A stretch of DNA of 64,000 nt from Olleya sediminilitoris (GCF_016785945.1 NZ_JAEMEF010000001.1:465955-529954), one strand, 5' to 3'; counted from the stretch's first letter, positions 9,059 to 17,981 are shown. The notes: generated by a model not told the origin, from the letters alone. Translations and numbers: made by a program.

Positions 9059-9577
9059 TTATTTTGCTTTTCTTGCAGCTAGTTTTTGTTTGTAGTAGTC
9101 TTTTTTTGCTATGTATAAAGTCTTCGTAAATTCGGCTATCACTTCCTTTTTGTCATTAACCAAATTCATGGTTTTGATAATATCAACTTGCTGTTCAGTT
9201 TTTAGCTTAGTCTTTAAGGCTTCAATTTCTTCTTCTGTAAAAATAAACTCACCATAAATAGTGCTTTTTCCTGGACGTTTATACTTTGCAGTTACTGCTT
9301 TGTCCCAAACCACATAGTCTTTACCTAGTATTTGTATTAACTGTATCATGTAAATTGGGTCTGTTGCAGATAACATACTACCACCAAAAATTGATCCAGC
9401 ATAATTACGATTTTTCCAATTTAGTTTTAATCGGATTTTTACGTAATGTAAATCGTCGCTAACTTCTGTTAATTTTGCAGTAGTACGTTTGTACATTGGT
9501 GACCAATTAAAACCATATTTGTAGATGGTTGATGGTTTTACAAATCGTGTTAAAAATTCGGTTGCAATTTTATACAT
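9059..9577 (-). CDS. DUF4442 hotdog-fold thioesterase-like protein
   Basis: A 172-residue soluble protein resembling the DUF4442 branch of hotdog-fold proteins. Supporting segments are YKYGFNWSPMYKRTTAKL, NRNYAGSIFGGSMLSATDPIYMIQLI, which resembles the central hotdog helix, and VWDKAVTAKYKRPGKSTIYGEF. Hotdog relatives usually act on acyl-CoA or acyl-ACP thioesters, but activity is not shown for DUF4442. Its ATG overlaps the stop of the alkyltransferase gene by one base, so they are translationally coupled. Family call is fairly sure, function is not. Confidence 0.75.
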   Translation of the reverse strand: MYKIATEFLTRFVKPSTIYKYGFNWSPMYKRTTAKLTEVSDDLHYVKIRLKLNWKNRNYAGSIFGGSMLSATDPIYMIQLIQILGKDYVVWDKAVTAKYKRPGKSTIYGEFIFTEEEIEALKTKLKTEQQVDIIKTMNLVNDKKEVIAEFTKTLYIAKKDYYKQKLAARKAK

Positions 9578-10050
9578 TAAAATAAAGATTGTTGTTTGTT
9601 TGGACTTTCGTGATTAAGTAGCCATTGTTTACGATGTAATCCTCCAGCATAACCTGTTAAACTACCATCACTACCTATAACTCTGTGACAAGGTATTATA
9701 ATCCATAACGGATTTTTACCATTGGCATTAGCAACTGCTCTGATAGCTTTTGGGTCTCCTAATTGTTTTGAAAGCTGAAGATAGGACGTTGTTTTGCCAT
9801 GAGGAATAGTTTGTAAAGCATTCCAAACCTTATTTTGAAAATCTGTACCTTTTGGGTTTAGTTTTACGCTGAATTGTTGACGTAAACCTTTAAAATATTG
9901 GTTTAATTGAAGGACACAATTCTCTAAAACTTTAGGTATAATAGAGGTTGTTTTTTCTTCTGTATTTAATACAACTACTGATGCAATACCATTTATATCA
10001 CCTGTTATTTTAGTATAGCCTAAAGGCGAATTGATGATGCATTCTTCCAT
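9577..10050 (-). CDS. ogt: Methylated-DNA--protein-cysteine S-methyltransferase
   Basis: A 157-residue suicide repair protein that transfers alkyl groups from O6-alkylguanine (and O4-alkylthymine) to its own cysteine. The active site is the PCHRVIG motif with Cys121. The helix-turn-helix that enters the minor groove is represented by FQNKVWNALQTIPHGKTTSY and the RAVANANGKNP arginine-finger region. The short N-terminal domain and total length match Ogt/MGMT without an Ada regulatory domain. It sits between a CNNM-type membrane protein gene (2 nt upstream) and the DUF4442 gene (1-nt overlap), forming a compact minus-strand operon. Confidence 0.95.
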   Translation of the reverse strand: MEECIINSPLGYTKITGDINGIASVVVLNTEEKTTSIIPKVLENCVLQLNQYFKGLRQQFSVKLNPKGTDFQNKVWNALQTIPHGKTTSYLQLSKQLGDPKAIRAVANANGKNPLWIIIPCHRVIGSDGSLTGYAGGLHRKQWLLNHESPNKQQSLF

Positions 10051-10052
10051 TG

Positions 10053-11126
10053 TTATTCCGGATTTTTTTCTTCTATAATGCCAAGTTTTTTAGCTCTAGC
10101 TTCCCAACTTTTTCTAGCTAGACTTTGTAAGTCGCTAACATTATCGCTTTCATCCATGATTTCCATTCCTAAAAGTGTTTCAATAACGTCTTCCATGGTA
10201 ACAATACCACTAACGCTTCCATACTCGTCAACCACCAAAGCCATGTGGTTTCTGGTTTCTACTAATTGTTCAAATAGAGTAGGTATTGCTAAATCACGAT
10301 TAACAATAATGATATCTCTTTTTAGTTCTGATAATTGTTTACTACCATTACCTAAAGCCATTTCTTTAAAAATTTCGTCTTTTAAAACTAAGCCTTTAAT
10401 GTTGTCTTCAGTTTCAGCATATACAGGTATTCTAGAAAATCTTAGGTTCATATTTCTGTTAAAAAAGTCTTCAACAGTAGTCGTTTCGTTTTCAGATTTC
10501 ATGACAGTACGAGGTGTCATTACGTTTTTTGCAAAAACTTCTTTAAAAGTTAAAAGGTTTTTAATAATCTTACTTTCGTTACCTTCAAAAACACCTTCTT
10601 CGTGTGCCATGTCTGCCATAACCAAAAAGCCTTCACGACTTAAAACACTTCCGTGACCTTTACCACCAATTAGCTTTGTAGTTAGTTGCATTAGCCATAA
10701 TAAACCAGTCCATTTTAAAGGGAAAATTAAAATGTTTAGAGCTGTTGTTGTAAAACCAGCTAAACCTTTCCAATAGGTTGCGCCAATGGTTTTAGGTATA
10801 ATTTCTGAAGCTACTAATATTAAAATAGTCATTACTGCAGACACAATAAACACTCCGTAACCACCTTCACTTCCGTAAAGTCCTTCGGCTTCTTTACCAA
10901 CTAAAATTGCACCAACCGTATGCGCTATTGTATTTAATGTTAAAATAGCAATTAATGGTCTGTCTACATCTTTTTTTAGTTCTTCTAAGTTTTCGGCGAA
11001 AGCCTTACCTTCTTGTTTTTTAACATTAATAAAAGTTGGTGTTACACTTAAAAGCACTGCTTCCAGTATTGAACATAAAAATGAAAAAAAGATTGATATT
11101 ACTCCGTAAAATATTAGTAAAGCCAT
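10053..11126 (-). CDS. CNNM/CorC-type (DUF21 + CBS) membrane protein, 'hemolysin family'
   Basis: A 357-residue integral membrane protein. Residues ~1-170 form the DUF21/CNNM transmembrane domain (LEAVLLSVTPTFI, IIPKTIGATYWKGLAG). Residues ~185-330 form a pair of CBS domains (NVMTPRTVMKSENETTTVEDFF; GLVLKDEIFK; HMALVVDEYGSVSGIVTMEDVIETLLG). Relatives are Mg2+/Co2+ exporters or transport modulators; the old name 'hemolysin' is misleading. The C-terminal CorC_HlyC domain of larger relatives is absent or reduced to ~30 residues. It is the first gene of the minus-strand operon with ogt. Confidence 0.88.
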   Translation of the reverse strand: MALLIFYGVISIFFSFLCSILEAVLLSVTPTFINVKKQEGKAFAENLEELKKDVDRPLIAILTLNTIAHTVGAILVGKEAEGLYGSEGGYGVFIVSAVMTILILVASEIIPKTIGATYWKGLAGFTTTALNILIFPLKWTGLLWLMQLTTKLIGGKGHGSVLSREGFLVMADMAHEEGVFEGNESKIIKNLLTFKEVFAKNVMTPRTVMKSENETTTVEDFFNRNMNLRFSRIPVYAETEDNIKGLVLKDEIFKEMALGNGSKQLSELKRDIIIVNRDLAIPTLFEQLVETRNHMALVVDEYGSVSGIVTMEDVIETLLGMEIMDESDNVSDLQSLARKSWEARAKKLGIIEEKNPE

Positions 11127-11234
11127 TAATTAAGTATAAGTTTTTGTAAAAATAACCATATTTTTTTTAACTTGGTAAGTATAAATGTAACCTAATTTGT
11201 CTAATATAAAGTTTGATTTAAAAAATAGTTAATT

Positions 11235-11657
11235 ATGGATGAATTTAAAACCAAATTAGATAATCAAACCCTAGACATTAGTGTGACTGTGTCCAGTGAT
11301 GCACTTATGGATGGTTCTAGTAAAATATTTATAACCATTTATCATGAAGACCATCCACGACGTTGGCGAAAAATTGATGCCTTTCAAGATGATAATAATG
11401 TGTTTTCTGCTAGCATTGAAAAATCTAGATTAAGTAAACGTCCAATTTTAAAAATTAGAACTAATTTTATTGTCGATACTATTGACTTAAAAGACGCTAT
11501 TGTAAAAACGTCTACTTGCAATTACTTGTTAAAAGATGAATTAAATGAAGCAAGTTTTACTTCAAACTATCAAGATAATGAAAACGAGTTTGATCTAGGT
11601 AAATCAGACGATGAGACCTTTAGTATTTCCAAAAAAATACATATTGAATTGACTTAA
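11235..11657 (+). CDS. Hypothetical protein (140 aa)
   Basis: Not recognised. The 140-residue product is soluble, with no signal peptide, membrane segment or cysteine pair. The N-terminal ~90 residues alternate hydrophobic and polar positions (LDISVTVSS, KIFITIYHEDHPRRW, PILKIRTNFIVDTI), suggesting a small beta-rich domain. The C-terminal 40 residues are acidic and probably flexible. It lies 17 nt before a secreted protein gene in the same direction and is probably cotranscribed with it. It is divergent from the CNNM gene, with 108 nt between them. Confidence 0.6.
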   Translation: MDEFKTKLDNQTLDISVTVSSDALMDGSSKIFITIYHEDHPRRWRKIDAFQDDNNVFSASIEKSRLSKRPILKIRTNFIVDTIDLKDAIVKTSTCNYLLKDELNEASFTSNYQDNENEFDLGKSDDETFSISKKIHIELT

Positions 11658-11674
11658 TATTTAAATTAATCGCT

Positions 11675-12946
11675 ATGAAAATTATTAAATTTTTACAATT
11701 CATTCCTTTACTGTTTTGTGTCTTTGGATTGGCTCAAGAAACTACTTCTATCAACGATTTTAATTTTGAAAGTACAACTAATCCTGCCTTTACTTTATTA
11801 GACGAAACACCAACACAAATCAATACACCTGATAATGTAAAAGCACTAGGTTTATATCTTTCTAATGGTTTTTCTAACACTAATATTGCATTAGAGGTCA
11901 ATCCCTATTGGCTTATAGATTTTAAAATTAAAAGAACATATCAGGATTACAGAGGCTTAAAAAACAACCAAAATAATAAGAGTTATATAGACCCTTTTAT
12001 TGGCTTAAAAACTAACTCATCTTTATCAATTGGGTATTTAGAAAAGCAGTTTGAAGGTTTTGAAACCGATAAAAAAACCATTGCTATTGGTTACAGAACG
12101 ACTATTCTACAGTTTTATAACGCTAATAGAATTGAGAACATTAAATCTGCAATACAACAAATAGATAATGGTGTTACAGATCCAATATATAAGTTGTTTG
12201 AAGAATTTTTAGCTGGTGAAGGTGTTAACTTTCCTGGTAGTGGTAGTTGTAATGCATTAGCTACTGATTTAGAATTAAAGTCTAAATACGAAACTTTAGC
12301 AGATGATTTTTTGTTTAGAGTTTTAGATCAGCAAGATCCTGACGATCCAGACCCTTTGGCAACTCGTGCACATGCAGTTTTATCTGCTTTAGATAAGTTA
12401 ACGATTACAAAAGAAGTATTAGTTGCTAATTATTTTAAAGACCGTTGTAGTAATATAAAAAGCTTTGTAAATAACCCTAAAACCACAAAACCTATTTTCA
12501 GATTAGATGGAGCAGTTGCTTATAGTTTATTATTTAAAGAAAACGAAATAAGTACTGATACAGCTAACAGGTTTGGTGCTTGGTTAACTGCAGATTTTGC
12601 TGTTCAGTTTAACACCGAAACCTACTTGCATTTTTATGGTATTGGTAAATATGTTGATGACGAATTTAATATTAATGAATCAGGTCTTTATACAAAAGAA
12701 CATTTTTGGGACTATGGTGGAAAATTAGAGTTAGAACTGAAAAAATTTAAATTTTCTTACGAGTATCTAAAACGCTCTTTAAATGAGGATTTGTATAGAT
12801 CTGTAGGTAATATTAGCTACCAATTAAACACTAGTTTAAGCCTAATTGGAGGTTTTGGTAAAGATTTTCCTGTTACAGATAATTTAGTAACGGTTTTAGG
12901 TATAAGTTGGGGTTTAGATGGAGGAATAGACTCTATATTTAATTAA
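11675..12946 (+). CDS. Exported hypothetical protein, possible outer-membrane beta-barrel
   Basis: A 423-residue protein of unknown family. A signal peptide is evident (MKIIKFLQFIPLLFCVFGLAQ, cleavage near residue 20). The middle holds a helical Asp-rich stretch with DPDDPDPLATRAHAVLSALDKL and cysteines in GSGSCNALATD and KDRCSNI. The C-terminal ~150 residues have alternating aromatic strands (FGAWLTADFAVQFN, TYLHFYGIGKYV, KFKFSYEYLKR, LSLIGGFGKDFP) like an outer-membrane barrel of the kind found in uncharacterised Bacteroidota proteins. It follows the 140-residue ORF and is closed by a strong terminator. Outer-membrane location is inferred. Confidence 0.65.
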   Translation: MKIIKFLQFIPLLFCVFGLAQETTSINDFNFESTTNPAFTLLDETPTQINTPDNVKALGLYLSNGFSNTNIALEVNPYWLIDFKIKRTYQDYRGLKNNQNNKSYIDPFIGLKTNSSLSIGYLEKQFEGFETDKKTIAIGYRTTILQFYNANRIENIKSAIQQIDNGVTDPIYKLFEEFLAGEGVNFPGSGSCNALATDLELKSKYETLADDFLFRVLDQQDPDDPDPLATRAHAVLSALDKLTITKEVLVANYFKDRCSNIKSFVNNPKTTKPIFRLDGAVAYSLLFKENEISTDTANRFGAWLTADFAVQFNTETYLHFYGIGKYVDDEFNINESGLYTKEHFWDYGGKLELELKKFKFSYEYLKRSLNEDLYRSVGNISYQLNTSLSLIGGFGKDFPVTDNLVTVLGISWGLDGGIDSIFN

Positions 12947-12984
12947 AAAGGTTTAACAACACATAGTTGTTAAACCTTTTTTAA
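12946..12984. terminator. Strong bidirectional terminator at the end of the hem operon
   Basis: Perfect 15-bp stem AAAAGGTTTAACAAC (12946-12960) / GTTGTTAAACCTTTT (12966-12980) with a 5-nt loop. It lies between the convergent exported-protein gene and hemB and can end both transcripts. Confidence 0.9.
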
Positions 12985-12985
12985 G

Positions 12986-13996
12986 TTATGATAATAATTT
13001 TACCACATCTTTTGCAAAGTAACTTGCTATAACATCTGCTCCTGCACGTTTGATTGCTGTAATTTGTTCCATCATAACAGCATCATGATCTAGCCAACCT
13101 TTTTCGGAAGCAGCCTTAAGCATTGCATATTCACCTGATACTTGATACACAGCTACTGGTACGTCAACTTCGTTTTTAATTTCTCTAACAATATCCAAAT
13201 AACATAAGCCTGGTTTTACCATAACAATATCTGCTCCTTCGTCTATATCCATTTCTGTTTCACGTATGGCTTCAAAACGGTTAGCGTAATCCATTTGGTA
13301 TGTTTTTTTGTCTTTTGGGATTTCTTGAGCATCTACAGGAGCAGAGTCCAACGCGTCTCTAAACGGTCCATAAAAAGCAGATGCATATTTGGCAGAATAA
13401 CTCATAATACCAGTGTCTGTAAAGCCATCGTCTTCTAAGGCTTCACGAATTGCCAAAATACGACCATCCATCATATCACTTGGAGCTACAAAATCTGCTC
13501 CAGCTTCCGCATGAGACAAACTCATATCAGCTAAAACTTCAACTGTGTCATCGTTTATTACTTTTCCATTTTCAATTATTCCATCGTGACCAAAAGAGGA
13601 GTAAGGGTCTAAAGCAACATCTGTCATAACCACCATGTCTGGACATGCGTTTTTAACCGTTTTAATTGCGCGTTGCATTAACCCTTCAGGATTTAATGCT
13701 TCAGTACCTTTGTTATCTTTTAAATTATCAGGAACTTTTACAAATAGTAATACCGATTTTAAGCCAAGTTTCCAAAGCTCTTTAACTTCGGCTTGTAATA
13801 AATCCAAGCTATAGCGATAATAATTTGGCATTGAAGCAATTTCTTCTTTAACACCATGTCCTTCCACAATAAAAAGTGGTACTAAAAAATCGTTTGGAGA
13901 TATTATAGTTTCTCTTACTAAGCTTCTAATAGCTTCGTTCGTTCTTAATCTTCTATTTCTTTTAGTCGGATACATAATTCTATTAATTTTTGGCAT
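12986..13996 (-). CDS. hemB: Porphobilinogen synthase (delta-aminolevulinate dehydratase)
   Basis: Condenses two 5-aminolevulinate molecules to porphobilinogen in the cytosol, the second committed heme step. At 336 residues it has normal length. The two Schiff-base lysines are seen at K203 (YSAKYASAFYGPFRDA) and K261 (VMVKPGLCYLDI). The metal-switch segment DVALDPYSSFGHDGI (res 126-140) has aspartates at 130 and 138 where zinc enzymes have cysteines, so this is the Mg2+-type enzyme that does not need catalytic zinc. It is the last gene of the minus-strand hem operon and overlaps the YchJ-like gene by 14 nt. Confidence 0.97.
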   Translation of the reverse strand: MPKINRIMYPTKRNRRLRTNEAIRSLVRETIISPNDFLVPLFIVEGHGVKEEIASMPNYYRYSLDLLQAEVKELWKLGLKSVLLFVKVPDNLKDNKGTEALNPEGLMQRAIKTVKNACPDMVVMTDVALDPYSSFGHDGIIENGKVINDDTVEVLADMSLSHAEAGADFVAPSDMMDGRILAIREALEDDGFTDTGIMSYSAKYASAFYGPFRDALDSAPVDAQEIPKDKKTYQMDYANRFEAIRETEMDIDEGADIVMVKPGLCYLDIVREIKNEVDVPVAVYQVSGEYAMLKAASEKGWLDHDAVMMEQITAIKRAGADVIASYFAKDVVKLLS

Positions 13997-14372
13997 ACCC
14001 TAAGTAATACCATTTGTTGTTTTCTTTTACAAATGCAGATTTTTCATGAATGACATCCATGTTGCCTTTGTCATAAAAATAAGCATTAAATGTTACTGTG
14101 CCTTTTTCATTTTTACTTAAACCTTTGTTAGTTTCCAATAGCTCTAGTTTTATCCACTCTACAGATTTAGCCCATTTTACAATCGCTTTTTTTTCTGAAA
14201 CTGGTCTAGTTGTGGCATGATGTGTTTGCATTAAATAATCACCTTTTGCTAACACAAAAGCACTATATCTTGAGCGCATTAACTGTTCTGCAGTTTCGGT
14301 TTTTCCACTATTTAAATGAAACACTTCACAGCATTGTTTGTAGGTTTTGGTATTTCCGCAGTAACAATTCAT
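13983..14372 (-). CDS. YchJ-family (UPF0225) SEC-C motif protein
   Basis: A 129-residue protein. The N-terminus MNCYCGNTKTYKQCC is a SEC-C-type zinc-binding motif (C-x-C then C-C). It is followed by the YchJ core: AEQLMRSRYSAFVLAKGDYLMQTHH, then a SnoaL/NTF2-like C-terminal region ending FVKENNKWYYLGY. No catalytic role is established for the family. It is embedded in the heme operon, 1 nt after hemF and overlapping hemB by 14 nt, so it is certainly translated with them. Whether it acts in heme metabolism is unknown. Confidence 0.85.
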   Translation of the reverse strand: MNCYCGNTKTYKQCCEVFHLNSGKTETAEQLMRSRYSAFVLAKGDYLMQTHHATTRPVSEKKAIVKWAKSVEWIKLELLETNKGLSKNEKGTVTFNAYFYDKGNMDVIHEKSAFVKENNKWYYLGYAKN

Positions 14373-14373
14373 A

Positions 14374-15276
14374 TTATACCCAATCTATTGGGTTTTTTAA
14401 AACGTTTATTAAACATTCTTCTTCACTTCCTGGTTCTGGATGATGGTCGTAAACCCATTGTACATGAGGTGGTAAGCTCATTAAAATACTCTCTATTCTA
14501 CCATTGGTTTTTAAACCGAAAAGGGTTCCTTTATCATGGACTAAGTTGAACTCAACATAGCGTCCACGACGTATTTCTTGCCAATCGCGTTGCGCTTTGG
14601 TGTAAACTAAATCTTTTCTTTTTTCAACTATAGGAAGATAGGCCTCAAGAAAACTATCACCAACTTCAGTAACAAAATCATACCAGTTTTGCATACTCAT
14701 TTCTTCTGAGGCTTTACAATAATCAAAAAATAATCCTCCTAAACCACGTCCTTCATTACGATGTGCGTTATAAAAGTACTCGTCACAACGTGCTTTGTAT
14801 TTTGGATAAAACTCAGGATTATGTTTATCACAAGCGGTTTTACAAGTTTGATGGAAGTGTTTTGCATCCTCATCAAATAGGTAATAAGGTGTAAGATCTT
14901 GTCCTCCTCCAAACCATTGGTCTACAATATTTCCGTCTTTATCGTACATCTCAAAATAACGCCAATTTGCATGTACAGTTGGTACCATTGGATTTTTTGG
15001 ATGTAATACTAAGCTTAAGCCACAAGCAAAAAAATCGGCATCTTCAACACCAAAATATTTTTGCATACTATCAGGTAATTTACCATGTACACCAGAAATA
15101 TTAACACCACCTTTTTCAAAAACATTTCCGTTTTCTATAACTCTTGTGCGTCCACCACCACCTTCTGGTCGTTTCCAAATATCTTCTTGAAAGGTTGCTT
15201 TACCATCTATTTTTTCTAATCCAGCTGTTATGCTGTCTTGTAATTGGTGTATGTATTCAAAAAATTTATCTTTCAT
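14374..15276 (-). CDS. hemF: Oxygen-dependent coproporphyrinogen III oxidase
   Basis: Oxidatively decarboxylates two propionates of coproporphyrinogen III to protoporphyrinogen IX using O2. The 300-residue sequence carries the family blocks FEKGGVNISGVHG, MVPTVHANWRYFEM, WFGGGQDLTPYYL, EGRGLGGLFFDY and RRGRYVEFNLVHDKGTLFGL. The choice of HemF rather than radical-SAM HemN shows a mainly aerobic route. It lies 2 nt after the CHMI-like gene and 1 nt before the YchJ-like gene, in the long minus-strand hem operon. Confidence 0.97.
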   Translation of the reverse strand: MKDKFFEYIHQLQDSITAGLEKIDGKATFQEDIWKRPEGGGGRTRVIENGNVFEKGGVNISGVHGKLPDSMQKYFGVEDADFFACGLSLVLHPKNPMVPTVHANWRYFEMYDKDGNIVDQWFGGGQDLTPYYLFDEDAKHFHQTCKTACDKHNPEFYPKYKARCDEYFYNAHRNEGRGLGGLFFDYCKASEEMSMQNWYDFVTEVGDSFLEAYLPIVEKRKDLVYTKAQRDWQEIRRGRYVEFNLVHDKGTLFGLKTNGRIESILMSLPPHVQWVYDHHPEPGSEEECLINVLKNPIDWV

Positions 15277-15278
15277 TT

Positions 15279-15626
15279 TTATACCATTGATTTGTTACAA
15301 TATGTTGCTTTTTCAAAATCTCTTATATTAATTGCTATAAAGGGAATGTTAGGAAACAATTTTTTTAATTCTGTGACTATGTTTTTTGATAATTCAGCTT
15401 TTTGCTCAATCGTTCTGCCTTCCATGATATTAGCAAAAACATGAATGAAATCTGTTTTTTTTCCGCCAACCATATAATTGTCTGCAAATGGATTTAGACG
15501 GACTTTAATATCTGCTTCGTCAAATAATTTAGTCTCTACAGCAGCATTATGTACAGTTAAAAGTGTGTTTTCAGGACTGTTTAAATCTAAAATGTTTTTG
15601 GAACAGTCTATTACAAAGTGTGGCAT
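15279..15626 (-). CDS. 5-carboxymethyl-2-hydroxymuconate isomerase (CHMI)-family protein
   Basis: A 115-residue tautomerase-superfamily protein. It begins MPHFVIDCS, so Pro2 becomes the N-terminal catalytic base after methionine removal, as in HpaF. Length and the central segment (ADNYMVGGKKTDFIHVFANIMEGRTIEQKAELSKNI) resemble HpaF of homoprotocatechuate degradation. No other hpa gene is visible; instead it sits inside the hem operon, 2 nt before hemF and 6 nt after a GNAT gene. Its actual substrate is therefore open. Fold and family call are reasonably firm; the aromatic-degradation role is doubtful here. Confidence 0.78.
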   Translation of the reverse strand: MPHFVIDCSKNILDLNSPENTLLTVHNAAVETKLFDEADIKVRLNPFADNYMVGGKKTDFIHVFANIMEGRTIEQKAELSKNIVTELKKLFPNIPFIAINIRDFEKATYCNKSMV

Positions 15627-15632
15627 TAGTTG

Positions 15633-16166
15633 CTATTTAAATAATTTATACAACTCCATATTTAATGGATCTTCACCAATAGGAGTAAATTCGTTTTTTA
15701 AAGTTTTAATCCATTTAAAACCATTTGTTTCAGCAACTTTTATACTGCTTTTATTAGTGTTGTGGACTATAATTTTAAGTGTCTTTAAATGTAATTCTGT
15801 AAAAGCATATTCTATTAAAAATTTAATGGCTTTGGTGGTAACGCCTTTACCTTTATAAGTGTAACCTATGCAATAAGCAAACTCACCTTGGTTTGTAGAC
15901 CAGTTTAAGTCTTTAATGTAGATTATTCCTGATATTTCTCTGGTTTGAATATGTTTTAAAGTGAATAAAAATTCCTCTTTATTTTTAAATTGTTTAGCTT
16001 TTTTATTTACGAATATTTCCGATAGCGTAGGTGTTAGGTTTTGCGCTATAGTTTTTGGAAAATAACGTTGTAATCTGTCTTGATTGGCAATTATAAAATC
16101 ACATAGTTTCCAAGCGTCTCCACTGTGGATGGGGTTGATTTCAAATGTGTCAAATTGTGCAATCAT
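15633..16166 (-). CDS. GNAT-family N-acetyltransferase, RimJ/RimL type
   Basis: A 177-residue acetyl-CoA-dependent N-acyltransferase of the Acetyltransf_3 type. Features are the N-terminal FEINPIHSGDAWKLCDFI, the central REISGIIYIKDLNW strand, the acetyl-CoA loop YTYKGKGVTTKAIKFLIEYAF (Q/RxxGxG/A-like) and the final LKTLKIIVHNTNKSSIKVAETNGF block in which xxNxxSxxxAxxxGF is diagnostic. Substrate may be a ribosomal or other protein N-terminus, or a small amine. The start codon overlaps the stop of the EI24-type gene by one base, so the two are translationally coupled inside the hem operon. Confidence 0.87.
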   Translation of the reverse strand: MIAQFDTFEINPIHSGDAWKLCDFIIANQDRLQRYFPKTIAQNLTPTLSEIFVNKKAKQFKNKEEFLFTLKHIQTREISGIIYIKDLNWSTNQGEFAYCIGYTYKGKGVTTKAIKFLIEYAFTELHLKTLKIIVHNTNKSSIKVAETNGFKWIKTLKNEFTPIGEDPLNMELYKLFK

Positions 16167-16918
16167 TACATTAAAGTTTGATTACTTGTTTTTAGTTTTT
16201 TGACGGTTGTTAAAGTTCCAGCAGTTACACTAAGTGGCAAAACAAGTATTACACCTATAAATGGTATGAATAGGCATAGAATAAAAACAAGTCCGTTACC
16301 TATTGCTAATCCGCGATTTTGTCTAATAAATTTAACGCTGTCTTTGTAATTTAAATGACGTTCTAAAGTGTAATCCATATTACCAAAACCAGCATAATAG
16401 GATTGTACCATAATTAATAAAGCTGTAGAAAAGATATTAACTACAGGTATAAATTTAAGTAGTAATATAGGAATAGTTATTAAAAGCTCGCGTCCAAGAT
16501 TTCTAATATTTATTCTTATGCCTCGCCAAAGTTGTTCTTGAAAAGAGGTTTTTCTGTGATTGTGTTTAACAATTCCTGTTATATGAGTTTCGATTTTTTC
16601 TGAAACTGGACTCATAAATGGAGCAGATAAAGCCATTATTATGTGTTTGTATAATATTAAGCCAATTGCAATTATAATGATGCCTCCAATTATTGTAGAG
16701 ATTGTTGTAAAGGTTTGTTTTCCCCAATCCCAAAACCAGATTTTTGCAATAAATTGTCCGATATTATCAGAAAGTCCGTAAGCTGTAACGCCAATAATAG
16801 CAGCTGTTATAATGCTAATAATAATAGGAATAAAAAAATACTTCCAAAGTTTAAGTCTTGAAATTAGTGCAAGAGCACCTGAGTATCCATTTATTCCTTT
16901 TATTATGTTTTGTATCAT
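16166..16918 (-). CDS. EI24/CysZ-like integral membrane protein
   Basis: A 250-residue multi-spanning membrane protein of the EI24 domain family (CysZ relatives). Hydrophobic segments lie near residues 25-50, 72-100, 150-175 and 205-232. The family-typical IIKGINGYSGALALISRLKLWKYFFIP opening, a central IMALSAPFMSPVSEKIETH segment and YYAGFGNMDYTLERHLNY are seen. CysZ transports sulfate in enterobacteria, but flavobacterial members are uncharacterised. It starts 30 nt after hemE and its stop overlaps the GNAT start by one base, so it belongs to the hem transcription unit. Confidence 0.82.
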   Translation of the reverse strand: MIQNIIKGINGYSGALALISRLKLWKYFFIPIIISIITAAIIGVTAYGLSDNIGQFIAKIWFWDWGKQTFTTISTIIGGIIIIAIGLILYKHIIMALSAPFMSPVSEKIETHITGIVKHNHRKTSFQEQLWRGIRINIRNLGRELLITIPILLLKFIPVVNIFSTALLIMVQSYYAGFGNMDYTLERHLNYKDSVKFIRQNRGLAIGNGLVFILCLFIPFIGVILVLPLSVTAGTLTTVKKLKTSNQTLM

Positions 16919-16948
16919 AACTAATAAGACGTCATGTGTAACGTTTTG

Positions 16949-17974
16949 TTACGCTTTATATTCTTTTACTGCATCAATAAATGCTTTTGCGTTTTCTAGA
17001 GGTATGTTTGGTAAAATACCATGACCTAAATTAACGATGTATTTGTCTTTACCAAAGTCGTTAATCATTTGAGTTACCATTTTTTTAATTTCTGCTGGTG
17101 GAGAAAATAATCTTGTTGGATCAAAATTTCCTTGAAGTGTGATGTTTCCACCAGTTAAATAACGTGCATTTCTAGCAGAACACGTCCAGTCTACACCTAA
17201 TGCTGCTGCACCAGATTTAGCCATTTGGTCTAAAGCAAACCAGCATCCTTTCCCGAAAGCAATAACAGGAGCGTCATCTTTTAATGCGTCAATAATTTGT
17301 TGAATATATTGCCAAGAAAATTCTTGATAATCTACTGGAGACAACATGCCTCCCCAAGAATCAAATACTTGAACAGCATTACAACCTGCTTTTACTTTTT
17401 CTTTTAAATATGCAATAGTTGTATCTGTAATTTTTTGTAATAATTGGTGTGCAGCTAAAGGATTTGTAAAACAAAACTCTTTTGCTTTGTCAAAGTTTTT
17501 AGATCCTTGACCTTGTACGCAATAGCATAAAATGGTCCATGGTGAACCTGCAAAACCTATTAACGGAATTTCGTTGTTTAGTTTTTCTTTAGTTGCTTTT
17601 ATAGCTTGGTAAACATAGTTTAATGCTTCTTTTACATCAGGTACGATAACATTGTCTACATCTTTTTGTGTACGTATTGGATTTGGTAAATATGGTCCAA
17701 AATTAGGCTTCATTTGTACCTCAATATTCATGGCTTGAGGTATAACTAAGATGTCACTAAATAATATTGCAGCATCCATACCGTAACGACGTATTGGTTG
17801 TACAGTAATCTCACTAGCTAATTCTGGAGTTTGGCAACGTGTAAAAAAGTCGTATTTAGCTTTTATTTCCATGAATTCAGGAAGATAACGTCCTGCTTGA
17901 CGCATCATCCAAACTGGTGGACGTTCTACGGTTTCTCCTTTTAATGCTCTTAAAAATAAATCGTTTTTTATCAT
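16949..17974 (-). CDS. hemE: Uroporphyrinogen decarboxylase
   Basis: Removes four carboxyl groups from uroporphyrinogen III to give coproporphyrinogen III. The 341-residue sequence has the invariant [17 protein letters not shown] block (res 18-34, with Arg25 and Arg29 for substrate carboxylates), the [14 protein letters not shown] metal-free active-site Asp segment, [12 protein letters not shown], and the C-terminal [11 protein letters not shown] with His. It is the third gene of the minus-strand hem operon. An 89-nt gap separates it from hemCD and contains two inverted repeats, so it may have its own control point. Confidence 0.97.
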   Translation of the reverse strand: MIKNDLFLRALKGETVERPPVWMMRQAGRYLPEFMEIKAKYDFFTRCQTPELASEITVQPIRRYGMDAAILFSDILVIPQAMNIEVQMKPNFGPYLPNPIRTQKDVDNVIVPDVKEALNYVYQAIKATKEKLNNEIPLIGFAGSPWTILCYCVQGQGSKNFDKAKEFCFTNPLAAHQLLQKITDTTIAYLKEKVKAGCNAVQVFDSWGGMLSPVDYQEFSWQYIQQIIDALKDDAPVIAFGKGCWFALDQMAKSGAAALGVDWTCSARNARYLTGGNITLQGNFDPTRLFSPPAEIKKMVTQMINDFGKDKYIVNLGHGILPNIPLENAKAFIDAVKEYKA

Positions 17975-17981
17975 CTTAGTT

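Noticed and set aside
10053..11126. Name 'hemolysin' as indication of a virulence toxin.
   Set aside because: DUF21 and CBS domains indicate CNNM-type ion transport; the toxin name is historical.
15244..15858. Plus-strand open frames crossing the CHMI-like and GNAT genes.
   Set aside because: They are on the opposite strand of tightly packed hem-operon genes with clear families, and encode no recognisable domain.
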